NCBI RefSeq assembly: GCF_000155735.2 | Contig: NC_020908.1 | Span: 2,981,001 to 3,045,000 of the forward strand | DNA length: 64,000 bases | Source of the DNA: Octadecabacter arcticus 238 | GTDB taxonomy: Bacteria > Pseudomonadota > Alphaproteobacteria > Rhodobacterales > Rhodobacteraceae | Direction: 5' to 3' | Part shown: positions 20,032 to 28,921 of the stretch, piece by piece | Position numbering within the stretch: position 1 is the stretch's first letter | Layout of the letters: the number at the start of each line of letters is the position of its first letter | Translations under genes and position numbers: made by a program | The notes under the pieces: model-generated | Databases searched by the model: none | Seen by the model: the letters and a program-made list of their open reading frames with translations, nothing else | Told to the model about the DNA's origin: nothing

Positions 20032-20774
20032 TCACACTTTCAGGGGTTCACAAAACATTCGGCACAAACGCAGTCCTGCGCGGCGTTGATCTGTCGGTGG
20101 CCAAGGGCGAAAGCATGGTGGTAATCGGCGGATCGGGCACCGGAAAATCCGTGCTGATCAAATCGGTGCTGGGCTTGGTCAAACCCGACGCGGGCACCAT
20201 CACGGTGGACGGCACGGACGTCAACAAAGGCGACCGGGACGCGTTTCTCGCGCGGTTCGGCATGCTGTTTCAGGGCGCGGCTTTGTTTGATTCACTCCCC
20301 GTTTGGCAAAACGTCGCCTTTCGTTTGCTGCGCGGTAGTCTCAAAAAGCCCAAAGACCAAGCCCGCGCCATTGCAATCGAAAAACTGCGCCGCGTCGGAC
20401 TTGGCAGCGACGTTGCCGACCGCCTGCCTGCGGAACTGTCCGGCGGCATGCAAAAGCGCGTCGGCCTTGCCCGCGCCATCGCTGCGGAACCGGAAATTAT
20501 CTTTTTCGACGAACCGACCACGGGACTCGACCCGATCATGGCGGGTGTTATCAATGACCTGATCCGCGAAATCGTCACCGAAATGGGGGCGACTGCGGTG
20601 ACGATCACCCACGACATGACCTCCGTGCGCGCGATTGCAGACAAAGTCGCCATGCTGCACGCGGGAAAAATCCGCTGGACTGGACCTGTGGGCGACATGG
20701 ACGCGTCCGGCGACCCCTATGTCGATCAATTCATCCACGGCCGCGCGACAGGTCCGATTGCGGCCGTGCGCTAA
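20028..20774 (+). CDS. mlaF: MlaF-family ABC transporter ATPase
   Basis: This 248-residue ATP-binding subunit pairs with the permease encoded immediately upstream. It has Walker A GGSGTGKSVLIKS (the Val-Leu-Ile-Lys form typical of MlaF), signature LSGGMQKRVGLARA, Walker B IIFFDEPTTGLDP and the H-loop TITHDM. It is the last gene of the alr-mlaE-mlaF run; the region beyond is non-coding up to the IS nest. Confidence 0.93.
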   Translation: MITLSGVHKTFGTNAVLRGVDLSVAKGESMVVIGGSGTGKSVLIKSVLGLVKPDAGTITVDGTDVNKGDRDAFLARFGMLFQGAALFDSLPVWQNVAFRLLRGSLKKPKDQARAIAIEKLRRVGLGSDVADRLPAELSGGMQKRVGLARAIAAEPEIIFFDEPTTGLDPIMAGVINDLIREIVTEMGATAVTITHDMTSVRAIADKVAMLHAGKIRWTGPVGDMDASGDPYVDQFIHGRATGPIAAVR

Positions 20775-21095
20775 CACCGAATTTCAACCGCCGTTTCTTA
20801 CTCTAGCGCGCCTCTTGCACTCCTCCCCCGCACCCAAACGAATCGCAAAACCGGATGTAGCCCAATAACCACGATAGGTGGGGTCGCTGTGCGAATATAT
20901 GGGCTGCGCCGCTGCGATCTACCACATCGTGGATCAGGCCGGTTCGCCCTCCTGACACAACTTTTGATTGCATAACCCCGTTTTGGAACTAATTTTGCCA
21001 ATATACTGTTATTGTTTATGTTTTTCTAAATTGGAGGTAAATTAGCCAAAATTCCCCCTTTGGCGTCGGAGATTTTCCGCCTATTATAACTTATA
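20775..21095 (+). other. Non-coding stretch, about 320 bp, between mlaF and the IS nest
   Basis: I see no supported gene. The last 100 bp are AT-rich (TATACTGTTATTGTTTATG, then CTATTATAACTTATA) and would, without the IS nest, lie directly upstream of the gene now starting at 25020. They probably contain part of that gene's original promoter. The first 170 bp hold only short frames with no recognisable product. Confidence 0.5.
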
Positions 21096-21712
21096 TACTC
21101 CTGCGCCTGAATTGACCTGACGATTTTGTGCCTGCGATTCACTTCGTAGCATGGCCAAAGGCGGTTCAGTCTGTATTTTGAGTTTATGAGCAAGCAATAC
21201 AAAACAGTCTCCTTATCCGACGAGCAGCGCATAGCACTTGAAGCGCTTTGCCGCCGCCGCAAAGTTGACGCCCTTGTTTGGAAACGGGCGCGCGCGTTTC
21301 TTCTTTTGGACGCAGGAGAAGACGCCGGAACGGTTTGCCGGATTTTGGATATTGGCCCGACAGTTTTGACGGAGCTTAGGCTCAAGTTTCAAATGCAACA
21401 CTCAGAGCCCTTTGGGCATAGGATGTTGTGATGGACATACGAAGCAAGCACCTCAGCAGCGAGGACCGTGGCGTAATATTAGCCGAGCATAATAGGGGCA
21501 GCAATCAGCGGTTGATCGGCCAGCTTTTGCATCGCCCGGCGAGCACGATCTGCCGTGAGCTGGCGCGAGGTCGGCAGGAAGACGGCAGCTATTGCCCGCA
21601 AGCGGCGCGGCAGGCCTATGATGCCCGGCGTGCGCGCTGCCCCTCCGTGCCAATAAGCGTGAGACAATTGACTGGCTAAAGTTTACACTTGAGGGCGTAG
21701 GAGAACGAACCC

Positions 21713-22195
21713 ATGGTTATGCCTTCACAATCACCACTTTCGCCAGATGCTGGATCTGGAGCCGTTTTGGCCCCGACGTCGCCTCCCCGCGTTGTTAATG
21801 CGCCGTTGGCTCCCACAGCGGAACTGACGAGCATCCCGAAGCGACGCAACTTCACAGCCAAATACAAACTGCGCATTCTGGATGAGACGGACCAAGTGGC
21901 AGACACTGGCGGGGTTTCCGCCATTCTACGGCGGGAGGGGCTTTATTCCTCTGCACTGACCGATTGGCGCCGTGCGCGGGCGGCCGGCACATTGGGTGCA
22001 TTGCAGCCAATGCGCCGTGGCCCACAAAAGGCACCTGCCAATCCATTGCAAGCTGAGCTGGCTAAGGCCAACCGTGAGGTGACAGCCTTGCGGCGCCGTC
22101 TGGATCAGGCGGAAGCCATCATTGCCATCCAAAAAAAAGTGGTGGGACTTCTGGACGAGATGGAGCAGACGCAAGAGCGCAGCGGCAAATCATGA
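21713..22195 (+). CDS. IS3-like OrfA (helix-turn-helix, coiled coil)
   Basis: This 160-residue protein has a Pro- and Ser-rich N-terminus, a helix-turn-helix region ([20 protein letters not shown], then [21 protein letters not shown]), and a C-terminal coiled coil ([20 protein letters not shown]) that should mediate dimerisation with itself and with OrfB. Its stop overlaps the orfB start (ATGA), suggesting coupled translation rather than the frameshift fusion used by many IS3 elements. Confidence 0.82.
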   Translation: MVMPSQSPLSPDAGSGAVLAPTSPPRVVNAPLAPTAELTSIPKRRNFTAKYKLRILDETDQVADTGGVSAILRREGLYSSALTDWRRARAAGTLGALQPMRRGPQKAPANPLQAELAKANREVTALRRRLDQAEAIIAIQKKVVGLLDEMEQTQERSGKS

Positions 22196-23205
22196 TGGCC
22201 GTCGCGATTGCATTGCCCACCGGCAGCGGCTTGACCTCGGCTGTCTGCGCCGCGCTATCATTATCGCGCGCGAGCGTTCTTCGACAGCGTGCGGCGCTGA
22301 CGGCACCACCACGCACACGCCCACCGCGCGCAGCGTCTTCGCGGGCTCTGCCGGAAAGGGAAAGAGACCAGGTATTGCACCACCTGCGCGAACCCCGCTT
22401 TGCGGATCAGACGCCCACAGAGGTCTTTGCCACCTTGCTGGATGAAGGCACCTATCTGTGTTCAATCCGCACGATGTATCGGATATTGGCCGCGCAGGGC
22501 GAAGTTGGCGAACGCCGCCGACAGCGCACACATCCCGTCTATCAAAAGCCTGAACTTCTAGCTGAAGCCCCCAATCAGGTCTGGTCTTGGGACATCACCA
22601 AGCTGAGGGGCCCGGTGAAATGGTCCTACTTCTATCTCTATGTCATCCTCGACATCTTCAGCCGCCGCGTTGTTGGCTGGCGCGTCGAGCACGCGGAGAG
22701 CGCCAGCCAGTTCAAAGAGCTGTTCATCGACGCGATGGAAAAACACGAGGTTCCACGCGATCAGCTGACATTGCATGCAGATCGCGGTGGGCCCATGAAG
22801 GCAAAGACGACAGCCCTGATGCTGGTTGATCTTGGTGTGCTCAAGTTCCACAGTCGGCCCCACACCTCAAACGACAACCCGTTCTCCGAAGCCCACTTCA
22901 AAACACTGAAATATCAGCCAGAGTTCCCCAAGAACTTTGAAACCATCGAGCAGGCTCGCGCATTCTGCCGCAGGTTCTTTGCATGGTATAACCAAGACCA
23001 TCATCACGCCGGGATTGGTCTGATGACGCCCGACCAAATCCATTTTGGGCAGGCCCAAGAAATCTACACCGCGCGACAAGCAACACTAGACGCGGCATTC
23101 CTCGCCACGCCCGAACGCTTCGTACACAAACCACCAAAACCGCCTCAAATCCCGACCGCCGTCTGGATCAACCCACCAAAACCAACCGAAGAAACCCAAG
23201 CCTAA
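22192..23205 (+). CDS. IS3-like OrfB transposase (integrase catalytic domain)
   Basis: This 337-residue protein has an N-terminal helical region and an rve-type catalytic core. The acidic triad lies in [23 protein letters not shown] and [34 protein letters not shown] is the usual C-terminal helix. It appears complete, so this innermost element may be the only mobile one in the nest. Confidence 0.87.
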   Translation: MMAVAIALPTGSGLTSAVCAALSLSRASVLRQRAALTAPPRTRPPRAASSRALPERERDQVLHHLREPRFADQTPTEVFATLLDEGTYLCSIRTMYRILAAQGEVGERRRQRTHPVYQKPELLAEAPNQVWSWDITKLRGPVKWSYFYLYVILDIFSRRVVGWRVEHAESASQFKELFIDAMEKHEVPRDQLTLHADRGGPMKAKTTALMLVDLGVLKFHSRPHTSNDNPFSEAHFKTLKYQPEFPKNFETIEQARAFCRRFFAWYNQDHHHAGIGLMTPDQIHFGQAQEIYTARQATLDAAFLATPERFVHKPPKPPQIPTAVWINPPKPTEETQA

Positions 23206-24418
23206 AGTCCAAAAGCCACTGTCTCAAAGTCGTTGACACGTTCCGGCAGCGCGCGCGCAAGCTTGTGGAGGGGAGCGATCTTTATCGTTTTGTTCATGGC
23301 AAGCTCGTACATCTGCACTGGTCGCCTGAGCAGATTGCGCAGAGACTGCGTCTCATGAAGCCTGATGATCCATCCGCCCATGTGAGCCATGAGACCATCT
23401 ATGCCGCGATTTACGCGCAGCCACGTGGTGGGCTGAAGGCGGCGATGATCGAGGCGTTGCGTCAAGCGAAGCCTAAGCGTGGGCTCAAGCGCAGGACAGC
23501 GGCGGGCAGTGCTATGGTCCCGGAATCATTGCGCATTATCAATCACCCTGAAGAGATCGAAGCGCGACTGGTACCAGGCCATTGGGAGGGCGACCTCATC
23601 AAGGGCGCATTCAATCACTCGTCAGTGGGGACCTTGGTCGAGCGCAAGACACGCTTTGTCATTCTTTGCAAAATGGACGGCAATGGGGCCGAGGCCGCGC
23701 TCGACAGCTTCACCCGCCAGATGAGACGACTACCCGCTGCTTTGCGCAAGAGCATGACCTACGACCGCGGCTCCGAAATGGCCTGCCACCCCGAACTCGC
23801 CAGACGGTTGAAGATCGATATCTGGTTCTGCGATCCGCATGCGCCTTGGCAGCGTGGCAGCAACGAGAACACCAACGGACTGCTGCGTCAGTTCATGCCC
23901 AAAGGAACTGACCTGAACGGTGCAAGCCAAACATGGCTGAACGACGTTGCAAACCTGATGAACAACCGTCCAAGAAAAACTCTCGGTTGGAGAACACCCG
24001 CTGAAGCCATGGCCGACGAAATCGCGGCCTTCAAATCAACCGTTGCACTTGATGTTTGAATCCAAGGAGTGGCGATTTGCCTTTGCCGGTGCGGGACTAT
24101 CGTTTTTCGGTCTGAAGGACTACAGCCAGCGTCAGGGTCATTTGTCCGTCGTGCAAGAGCAGGCGGTGAGAGCCCATTTCACCGCGCAGCCTGCCCGCAA
24201 TGCCGATGAGGTCTGTGCCTATGTTCTAGCCGAGTGCGACCAAAACTACAGCACGTCGGGAGCCGCCAAGCTGATGCGCCGCCTGGGGTTCGCGTATAAG
24301 AAACCACAATTGCTGCCTGCACAGGCCGATGAAGCCAAGCAGGCTGCGTTTATTGCCAAATATGAGGCCCTGATGAACGGGTTGGCCGCAGATGAGATGG
24401 TTATCTTTTCGGACGCTG

Positions 24419-24432
24419 CTTGGATTCAAACA
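24419..24432 (+). repeat. 14-nt inverted copy of the IS30 terminus, inside the IS630 remnant
   Basis: Here the sequence reads CTTGGATTCAAACA where the intact IS630 copy (around 13720) reads GTCCACCCCGAACA-type sequence. The patch equals the reverse complement of the IS30 right end (24053-24066). The flanks on both sides follow the intact copy. The replacement adds one base and breaks the frame. Confidence 0.75.
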
Positions 24433-25019
24433 CCAGAGCCGCCCCGCCCATGGTTGGTTTCCCAAGGGGCAAAAGACAGCCCTGAAGGCGACATCAGGGC
24501 GCAAGCGGCTCAACATTCAGGGCGCGCTTGACCTTGAGACTTTCCAGTTCACCTTTGTGGAAGGCGAGAAGATCAATGCCCAGACAACCCGACAGATGCT
24601 GGAAAAGTTGGAACGCAACAACCAAACCAAGACGGCCATCCACGTCTTTGTCGACAATGCCCGCTATCATCATGCCAAGATGCTACAGCCATGGCTGGAC
24701 AGCCCAGAACGTCGGGTGAAGTTGCATTTCTTGCCAGCATATGCCCCGCACCTCAACCCGATCGAGCGTCTTTGGGGTGTTATGCACAAATGGGTCACCC
24801 ACAATCGGCACTATGCAACGTTCAACCAATTCACAGAGGCCATTTTCGACTTCTTCCGCAAGACCCTGCCAGAAAAATGGCCGGAGTTCCGCGACACCGT
24901 CACCGACAACTTCCGCGTCATATCGCTCAAGGAATACAAAGTGATTTGAGGGGAAAACCTCAGGTCAATTCAGGCGCGGGAGTATAGTTAAAAAAGGCAT
25001 TACAACCTGGGGGGTCAAA

Positions 25020-25733
25020 GTGTCTGCTATTTCATTCGTGGCACTTAGCCACCGCGTCCTACATTCAGTCTCAATGGTCCTGATCCTCGTGATCGGGTTG
25101 GCAGCGATCGGGCTGACCGCAGCGTCTGCCTTTGGCGTGACCCCTTGGCTCACATTCTCAGCAACGTTTGGCGAATTCACCTACCCCCAAGCAGGCATGA
25201 TCACACAGATCATTGCGACCATCATCCTCGCATCACTGTTTTTCTTTATGCCAAGCGCGGGTCGCATCCTGTCGCTTGAACGCTCGCACCGAAATTTCAG
25301 GCTTAGTATGGAAGACGTGGCGCGGGCCTATCACGTTTGCCACACGGCGGATCGTTCCGGCATCTTCACCATGAGCAGCGAATTTGACGCCGTGCGCGAA
25401 CGCCTTGCCTATCTGCGCGATCATCCTGATCTGGATTCTCTGGAACCTCAGGTGCTGGAAATTGCGGCGCAGATGTCGCACCAATCGCGTGAATTGGCTG
25501 ACATTTACAATGTTGAAAAAGTCGCCCGTGCGAAGATGTTCCTGCATCAACGCCAACAAGAGGCAGAGCGTCAGCAGCAGTTGATCATCGAAGCACACCA
25601 CGCCCTGCGCGACATCCGCAAATGGTCCCAACAGGTCGAACTGGAAGAAAGCGTCGTGGCATCCCAGCTGAGCCAACTTCAAGAACAGCTTGACGCGACA
25701 CTGCCCGCCCTTGGCTACACACTGGGCAATTAA
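25020..25733 (+). CDS. Membrane protein with C-terminal coiled coil, unknown function
   Basis: This 237-residue protein has two N-terminal membrane helices (about 13-40 and 56-80) and a largely helical cytoplasmic part with a Glu- and Gln-rich coiled coil (about 165-230). Relatives next to radA in this family of bacteria are often labelled 'DNA repair protein', but nothing in the sequence supports a catalytic role. The start is GTG 25020 after GGGGGGTCAAA. The IS nest ends only 35 bp upstream, so its original promoter is probably separated. Confidence 0.75.
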   Translation: MSAISFVALSHRVLHSVSMVLILVIGLAAIGLTAASAFGVTPWLTFSATFGEFTYPQAGMITQIIATIILASLFFFMPSAGRILSLERSHRNFRLSMEDVARAYHVCHTADRSGIFTMSSEFDAVRERLAYLRDHPDLDSLEPQVLEIAAQMSHQSRELADIYNVEKVARAKMFLHQRQQEAERQQQLIIEAHHALRDIRKWSQQVELEESVVASQLSQLQEQLDATLPALGYTLGN

Positions 25734-25819
25734 AGTGCTGATATTGTGCCGTTGCCGCAAAAACCAGCGGCTGAATAATCACGCTGGCGTCCAGTCAGCG
25801 CGCGTTTTAGGTGTGGCCC

Positions 25820-26263
25820 ATGTTAACAACCCTGCGCATTCTTAACCTGTCCCTTTTGGTGCTTTTTCCAATTGCGTGGTTCGCGCCCCTGTTGCGTGCA
25901 GCTCTGTTGCCGGTGTTTGGAATGGACGAAATCTCGGTGATGTCCGGCCTGCAAAGCCTGTGGGGGTCAGACGTTTTCCTCGCGCTGATCGTCACCACCT
26001 TCGCCATTTTCGCGCCCTACCTCAAAACCATTCTGCTGGCGTTGGTGCATTTTGATCTTCTTAAGGCCAAAGTTCTGCCAGTACTCGGCTACTTGGGCAA
26101 ACTGGCAATGGCGGATATCTTCCTCATCGCGCTCTATGTTGTCGTGGTCAAAGGCGCGGGGCGCGTGACGGTCGAAGGCGGCTGGGGGCTTTATTTGTTT
26201 ACTGGCTGTGTCCTCGCCTCACTCATGATCTCGACCCTCTCGGCCAAAACGCGCCCCTCCTGA
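25820..26263 (+). CDS. PqiA-like (paraquat-inducible protein A) membrane protein
   Basis: This protein of about 147 residues has four membrane helices. The segment LGKLAMADIFLIALYVVVVK matches the conserved W/K-x-MxDVF motif of PqiA-domain proteins, which accompany MCE lipid-transport systems in the inner membrane. It is a single PqiA domain without the Cys4 zinc site of full PqiA. ATG 25820 is preferred; GTG 25811 is also open. It sits before radA on the same strand. Confidence 0.78.
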   Translation: MLTTLRILNLSLLVLFPIAWFAPLLRAALLPVFGMDEISVMSGLQSLWGSDVFLALIVTTFAIFAPYLKTILLALVHFDLLKAKVLPVLGYLGKLAMADIFLIALYVVVVKGAGRVTVEGGWGLYLFTGCVLASLMISTLSAKTRPS

Positions 26264-26333
26264 CTTCATCTTGGTAAATACAACTCAAATCTAACCTATA
26301 GACGCCGCGCGTCCTTTGGGGCAAAAGGTGAAC

Positions 26334-27701
26334 ATGGCCAAAGATCCCTCCTTCACCTGCACCGCGTGCAATGCCGCCACCACCAAATGGTCGGGGCGCT
26401 GTGACACCTGTGAGGCGTGGAACACGATTGAGGAAGTCAAGCCGCTCTCCAATGGCCCGAAATCCAAAAAATCCATGGGCAGCGGGCGTGGTAAGCAGAT
26501 CACCCTGACCGATCTTGCAACGCTTGAACCCGAACCGCCGCGCACGATGTCTGGCGTCGGTGAATTGGACCGCACGTTGGGCGGTGGTCTGGTCAAAGCA
26601 TCGGCCATTCTGGTCGGCGGCGATCCCGGCATCGGAAAATCAACGCTGTTGTTGCAAGCCGCCGCACGGTTTGCGCGCAACGGGCTCAAAGTGCTCTACG
26701 TCTCGGGCGAAGAATCAGCGGCGCAAATTCAAATGCGGGCGCGTCGTCTCGGTTTGACCGAAAGCCCGGTGAAACTCGCCTCCGAAACCAACCTGCGCGA
26801 CATCCTCACCACGCTTGAAGCGGAAAAGCCCGATTTCGTCATCATCGATTCCATCCAGACCATGTGGCTGGATACTGTTGAGGCAGCACCTGGGTCGGTG
26901 AGCCAAGTCCGTTCCGCCGCTCATGAGCTCACAACCTTCGCCAAAACCAACGGCATCGCCGTGGTGTTGGTCGGCCACGTCACCAAAGATGGCCAAATCG
27001 CGGGTCCGCGGGTCGTCGAACACATGGTCGATACCGTTCTATATTTTGAAGGCGAACGCGGCCACCAATTCCGCATTCTACGTGCCGTCAAAAACCGCTT
27101 TGGTCCTGCGGACGAAATCGGCGTGTTTGAAATGACCGGCAAAGGCCTCGCTGAGGTCAAAAATCCCTCCGCGATGTTCCTCTCCGAGCGCGGAGATCCG
27201 GCACCTGGATCCGTCGTGTTTGCCGGAATCGAAGGATCGCGGCCAATGCTGTGCGAATTCCAAGCCCTCGTCGCGCCCTCCCCCCATTCCCAACCACGCC
27301 GCACCGTCGTGGGCTGGGATGGATCGCGCCTCGCGATGATTCTCGCCGTCCTCGAATCCCGCGCCGGCGTGCCGTTTACTGGCCTTGATGTGTACCTCAA
27401 CGTCGCTGGTGGCCTGCGCGTCACCGAACCCGCGGCGGATTTGGCCGTCGCCGCTGCGCTGATTTCCGCCCGCGAAGATGCCGCACTTCCCAAAGAGTGT
27501 GTTGTTTTTGGCGAAATAAGCCTCTCTGGTGGCCTACGACCTGCCCCCCAGACCGAAAATCGGTTGAAAGAGGCGTCAAAACTTGGTTTTACATCGGCAA
27601 TTACTCCGGTCCGTGCGAAACGTGGCGGAGACACGGCCGTGCAACTTCGGGAAATGACCGATTTGCTTGGCTTCGTTGAACAGGTATTCGGGGAACGTTA
27701 A
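26334..27701 (+). CDS. radA: DNA repair protein RadA
   Basis: This 455-residue ATP-dependent branch-migration protein acts in recombination. An N-terminal C4 zinc finger (CTAC near residue 10 and CDTC near 25) is followed by a RecA-like domain with Walker A GGDPGIGKST (about 95-105), the RadA-specific KNRFGPADEIGVFEM, and a Lon-like C-terminal domain (GLDVYLNVAGGLRVTEPAADLAVA). ATG 26334 puts the zinc finger right at the N-terminus; the in-frame TTG at 26316 is not needed. Confidence 0.96.
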   Translation: MAKDPSFTCTACNAATTKWSGRCDTCEAWNTIEEVKPLSNGPKSKKSMGSGRGKQITLTDLATLEPEPPRTMSGVGELDRTLGGGLVKASAILVGGDPGIGKSTLLLQAAARFARNGLKVLYVSGEESAAQIQMRARRLGLTESPVKLASETNLRDILTTLEAEKPDFVIIDSIQTMWLDTVEAAPGSVSQVRSAAHELTTFAKTNGIAVVLVGHVTKDGQIAGPRVVEHMVDTVLYFEGERGHQFRILRAVKNRFGPADEIGVFEMTGKGLAEVKNPSAMFLSERGDPAPGSVVFAGIEGSRPMLCEFQALVAPSPHSQPRRTVVGWDGSRLAMILAVLESRAGVPFTGLDVYLNVAGGLRVTEPAADLAVAAALISAREDAALPKECVVFGEISLSGGLRPAPQTENRLKEASKLGFTSAITPVRAKRGGDTAVQLREMTDLLGFVEQVFGER

Positions 27702-27727
27702 CTCCACATAAATAAGGCACGAAAGAC

Positions 27728-28321
27728 ATGGGCGATTTCACCATCATCGACGGCGTGGTTGCCATTGTTATTATTTTGTCGGCATTGCTGGCCTATAGCC
27801 GTGGATTGGTACGCGAAGCATTGGCCATCGTCGGCTGGATCGTCGCGACTGTCATGGCGTTTGTATTTGCCGATCAAGTGACACCGCTGGTGCGCCAAAT
27901 TCCCGTTGTCGGCGATTTCATCGGTGACAGTTGCGAATTATCCGTCATCGCGGCCTTTGCCGCAGTGTTTGCGGTTGTGCTGGTGATCGTCTCAATTTTC
28001 ACCCCGCTGTTTTCATCGCTGATCCAACGCTCAGTGTTGGGCGGCATTGATCAAGGCCTCGGGTTCTTGTTCGGTGCCTTGCGCGGCATCTTGTTGGTCG
28101 CCGTGGCGTTTTTCGTCTACCAGACCGTGCTTGAAGCCCAAGACATCGAAATGGTTGAAAACAGCCGTGCGATTGCAGTATTTTCCAAGATGACCGGCAG
28201 TATCGAACAACGCGACCCTGAGGCGGCCTTGGGCTGGATCACCACACAGTACGAACAGCTTGTCGGCGAATGTGGCGATCCGCAGACTGATGTCACACCA
28301 ACGGTTCCCGCAGATAACTAG
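27728..28321 (+). CDS. cvpA: CvpA-family membrane protein
   Basis: This 197-residue protein has four membrane helices and the CvpA N-terminal pattern (IIDGVVAIVIILSALLAYSRGLVREALAIVGWI). CvpA proteins support envelope homeostasis, and in enterobacteria the gene is linked to purF. Here purF follows in the same direction but a minus-strand gene (28325-28765) lies between, so the two are not one operon. It starts 26 bp after radA. Confidence 0.9.
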   Translation: MGDFTIIDGVVAIVIILSALLAYSRGLVREALAIVGWIVATVMAFVFADQVTPLVRQIPVVGDFIGDSCELSVIAAFAAVFAVVLVIVSIFTPLFSSLIQRSVLGGIDQGLGFLFGALRGILLVAVAFFVYQTVLEAQDIEMVENSRAIAVFSKMTGSIEQRDPEAALGWITTQYEQLVGECGDPQTDVTPTVPADN

Positions 28322-28324
28322 GGC

Positions 28325-28765
28325 CTAACGCCGACCCAAGATGCGGCCCAGACCGATGACAATCAACAATGCCGCGGCAATGAAATATGCTGGCAGCCCG
28401 AATTCGATGAAGTCCGCCAAGCTGCGGATCAAATCAATCGGGGTGCCACCATCGGGCAACGGCAGGCCGAGATCTTGCGCTTGATTGCGCACCCCCAGCA
28501 TCTGTTCGCCAATCAGACCGTAGGGAATGGCCCCTGCGATCAGCATCAAAAGCCCCGCACGCCTGCGCCGCAGCGCCTTAACCGCCGCCAAACCAGCGAT
28601 CGCGAAACTGGCCACAAACGCCCAGCCCCGCCAAGGCAGATCCGCTAGTGAAATCTGATTACCAATCATCCCGACAGGGCTCATCTCCTCGCCCAAGAAT
28701 GACAACCACGGCATGAAAAATGAGGCCGCCATGAGTGCGGCCGCAAGAATACCAAGCATCTGCAA
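28325..28765 (-). CDS. Membrane protein, unknown function
   Basis: This 146-residue protein has a signal-like first helix (ILAAALMAASFFMPWLSFLG) and three more hydrophobic segments (WAFVASFAIAGLAAV, LLMLIAGAIPYGLIG, LPAYFIAAALLIVIGLGRIL), with basic residues between. The loop around LPDGGTPIDLIRSLADFIEFG is probably periplasmic. No family is recognised. It lies convergent to cvpA with a 3-bp gap and divergent from purF. Confidence 0.72.
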   Translation of the reverse strand: MQMLGILAAALMAASFFMPWLSFLGEEMSPVGMIGNQISLADLPWRGWAFVASFAIAGLAAVKALRRRRAGLLMLIAGAIPYGLIGEQMLGVRNQAQDLGLPLPDGGTPIDLIRSLADFIEFGLPAYFIAAALLIVIGLGRILGRR

Positions 28766-28921
28766 ACTCCCCTGATTTTCGCCACCCTAGCGCTGACATT
28801 TGGCAGGCACAAAGCCCTTTCATCACGACACCGAAACACAGGTGGATCGGCTCGTGACACTTTCACGACAAAGGGTTAAACCCAGCCCCACGCGAAACCC
28901 TCGGATTCGGAGCTGTCCAAC

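Larger units (their letters stand above)
21660..23226 (+). mobile_element. IS3-like insertion sequence with two overlapping genes, 1567 bp
   Basis: The ends are TGAGACAATTGACTGG on the left and, as reverse complement, TGAGACAGTGGCTTTTGG on the right, so the element begins TG and ends CA as IS3-family elements do. A target duplication is not clear (left flank ATAAGCG, right flank AAGTCG). It carries a helix-turn-helix orfA and an integrase-type orfB. It lies within the IS30 transposase gene. Confidence 0.8.
21431..24059 (+). pseudogene. IS30-family transposase, split by an IS3-like insertion
   Basis: The N-terminal helix-turn-helix part (21431-21659) contains EDRGVILAEHNRGSNQRLIG and STICRELARG. 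The catalytic part continues from 23227 to 24059 with LHWSPEQIAQRLR, VSHETIYAAIYAQ, GHWEGDLIKGA (first Asp), TYDRGSEMACH (second Asp) and APWQRGSNENTNGLLRQ (Glu), all classic IS30. Deleting 21660-23226 keeps the frame and reads through EVVDTFRQRARKLVEGSDL. Function is lost unless the insertion is removed. Confidence 0.9.
21375..24066 (+). mobile_element. IS30-family element, itself interrupted by an IS3-like element
   Basis: The ends are inverted over about 25 bp: left CTTAGGCTCAAGTTTCAAAT, right (reverse complement) CTTGGATTCAAACATCAAGT, both followed by GCAAC. The sequence GAG is duplicated at 21372-21374 and 24067-24069, which fits the 2-3 bp duplication of the family. Without the internal 1567-bp insertion the element would be 1125 bp, a normal IS30 length. 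Confidence 0.88.
21186..24949 (+). pseudogene. IS630 (type B) transposase, disrupted
   Basis: The N-terminal part (21186-21374) matches the intact transposase up to TVLTE. The remainder resumes at 24067 with WRFAFAGAG. Removing the IS30 plus one 3-bp duplication restores the frame. A second defect follows at 24419: a patch replaces the DAVHPEH codons and adds one base, shifting the rest of the DDE domain (24433-24949) into another frame. It cannot make a full transposase. Confidence 0.9.
21096..24984 (+). mobile_element. IS630-family element (type B), second copy, interrupted by an IS30 element
   Basis: The outer ends match the intact copy at 13094-14286 (TACTCCTGCGCCTGAATT and its inverted partner), with TA duplications at 21094-21095 and 24985-24986. 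The left part (21096-21374) and right part (24067-24984) differ from the intact copy by only a few bases, except for a divergent patch at 24419-24432. The 2.7 kb between the parts is an IS30-type element that itself contains an IS3-like element. The right end lies 35 bp before the start of the gene at 25020. Confidence 0.9.

Noticed and set aside
20798..21001. Short minus-strand frame in the gap after mlaF
   Set aside because: Arg-rich product with no similarity, no ribosome-binding site and no neighbour in the same direction.
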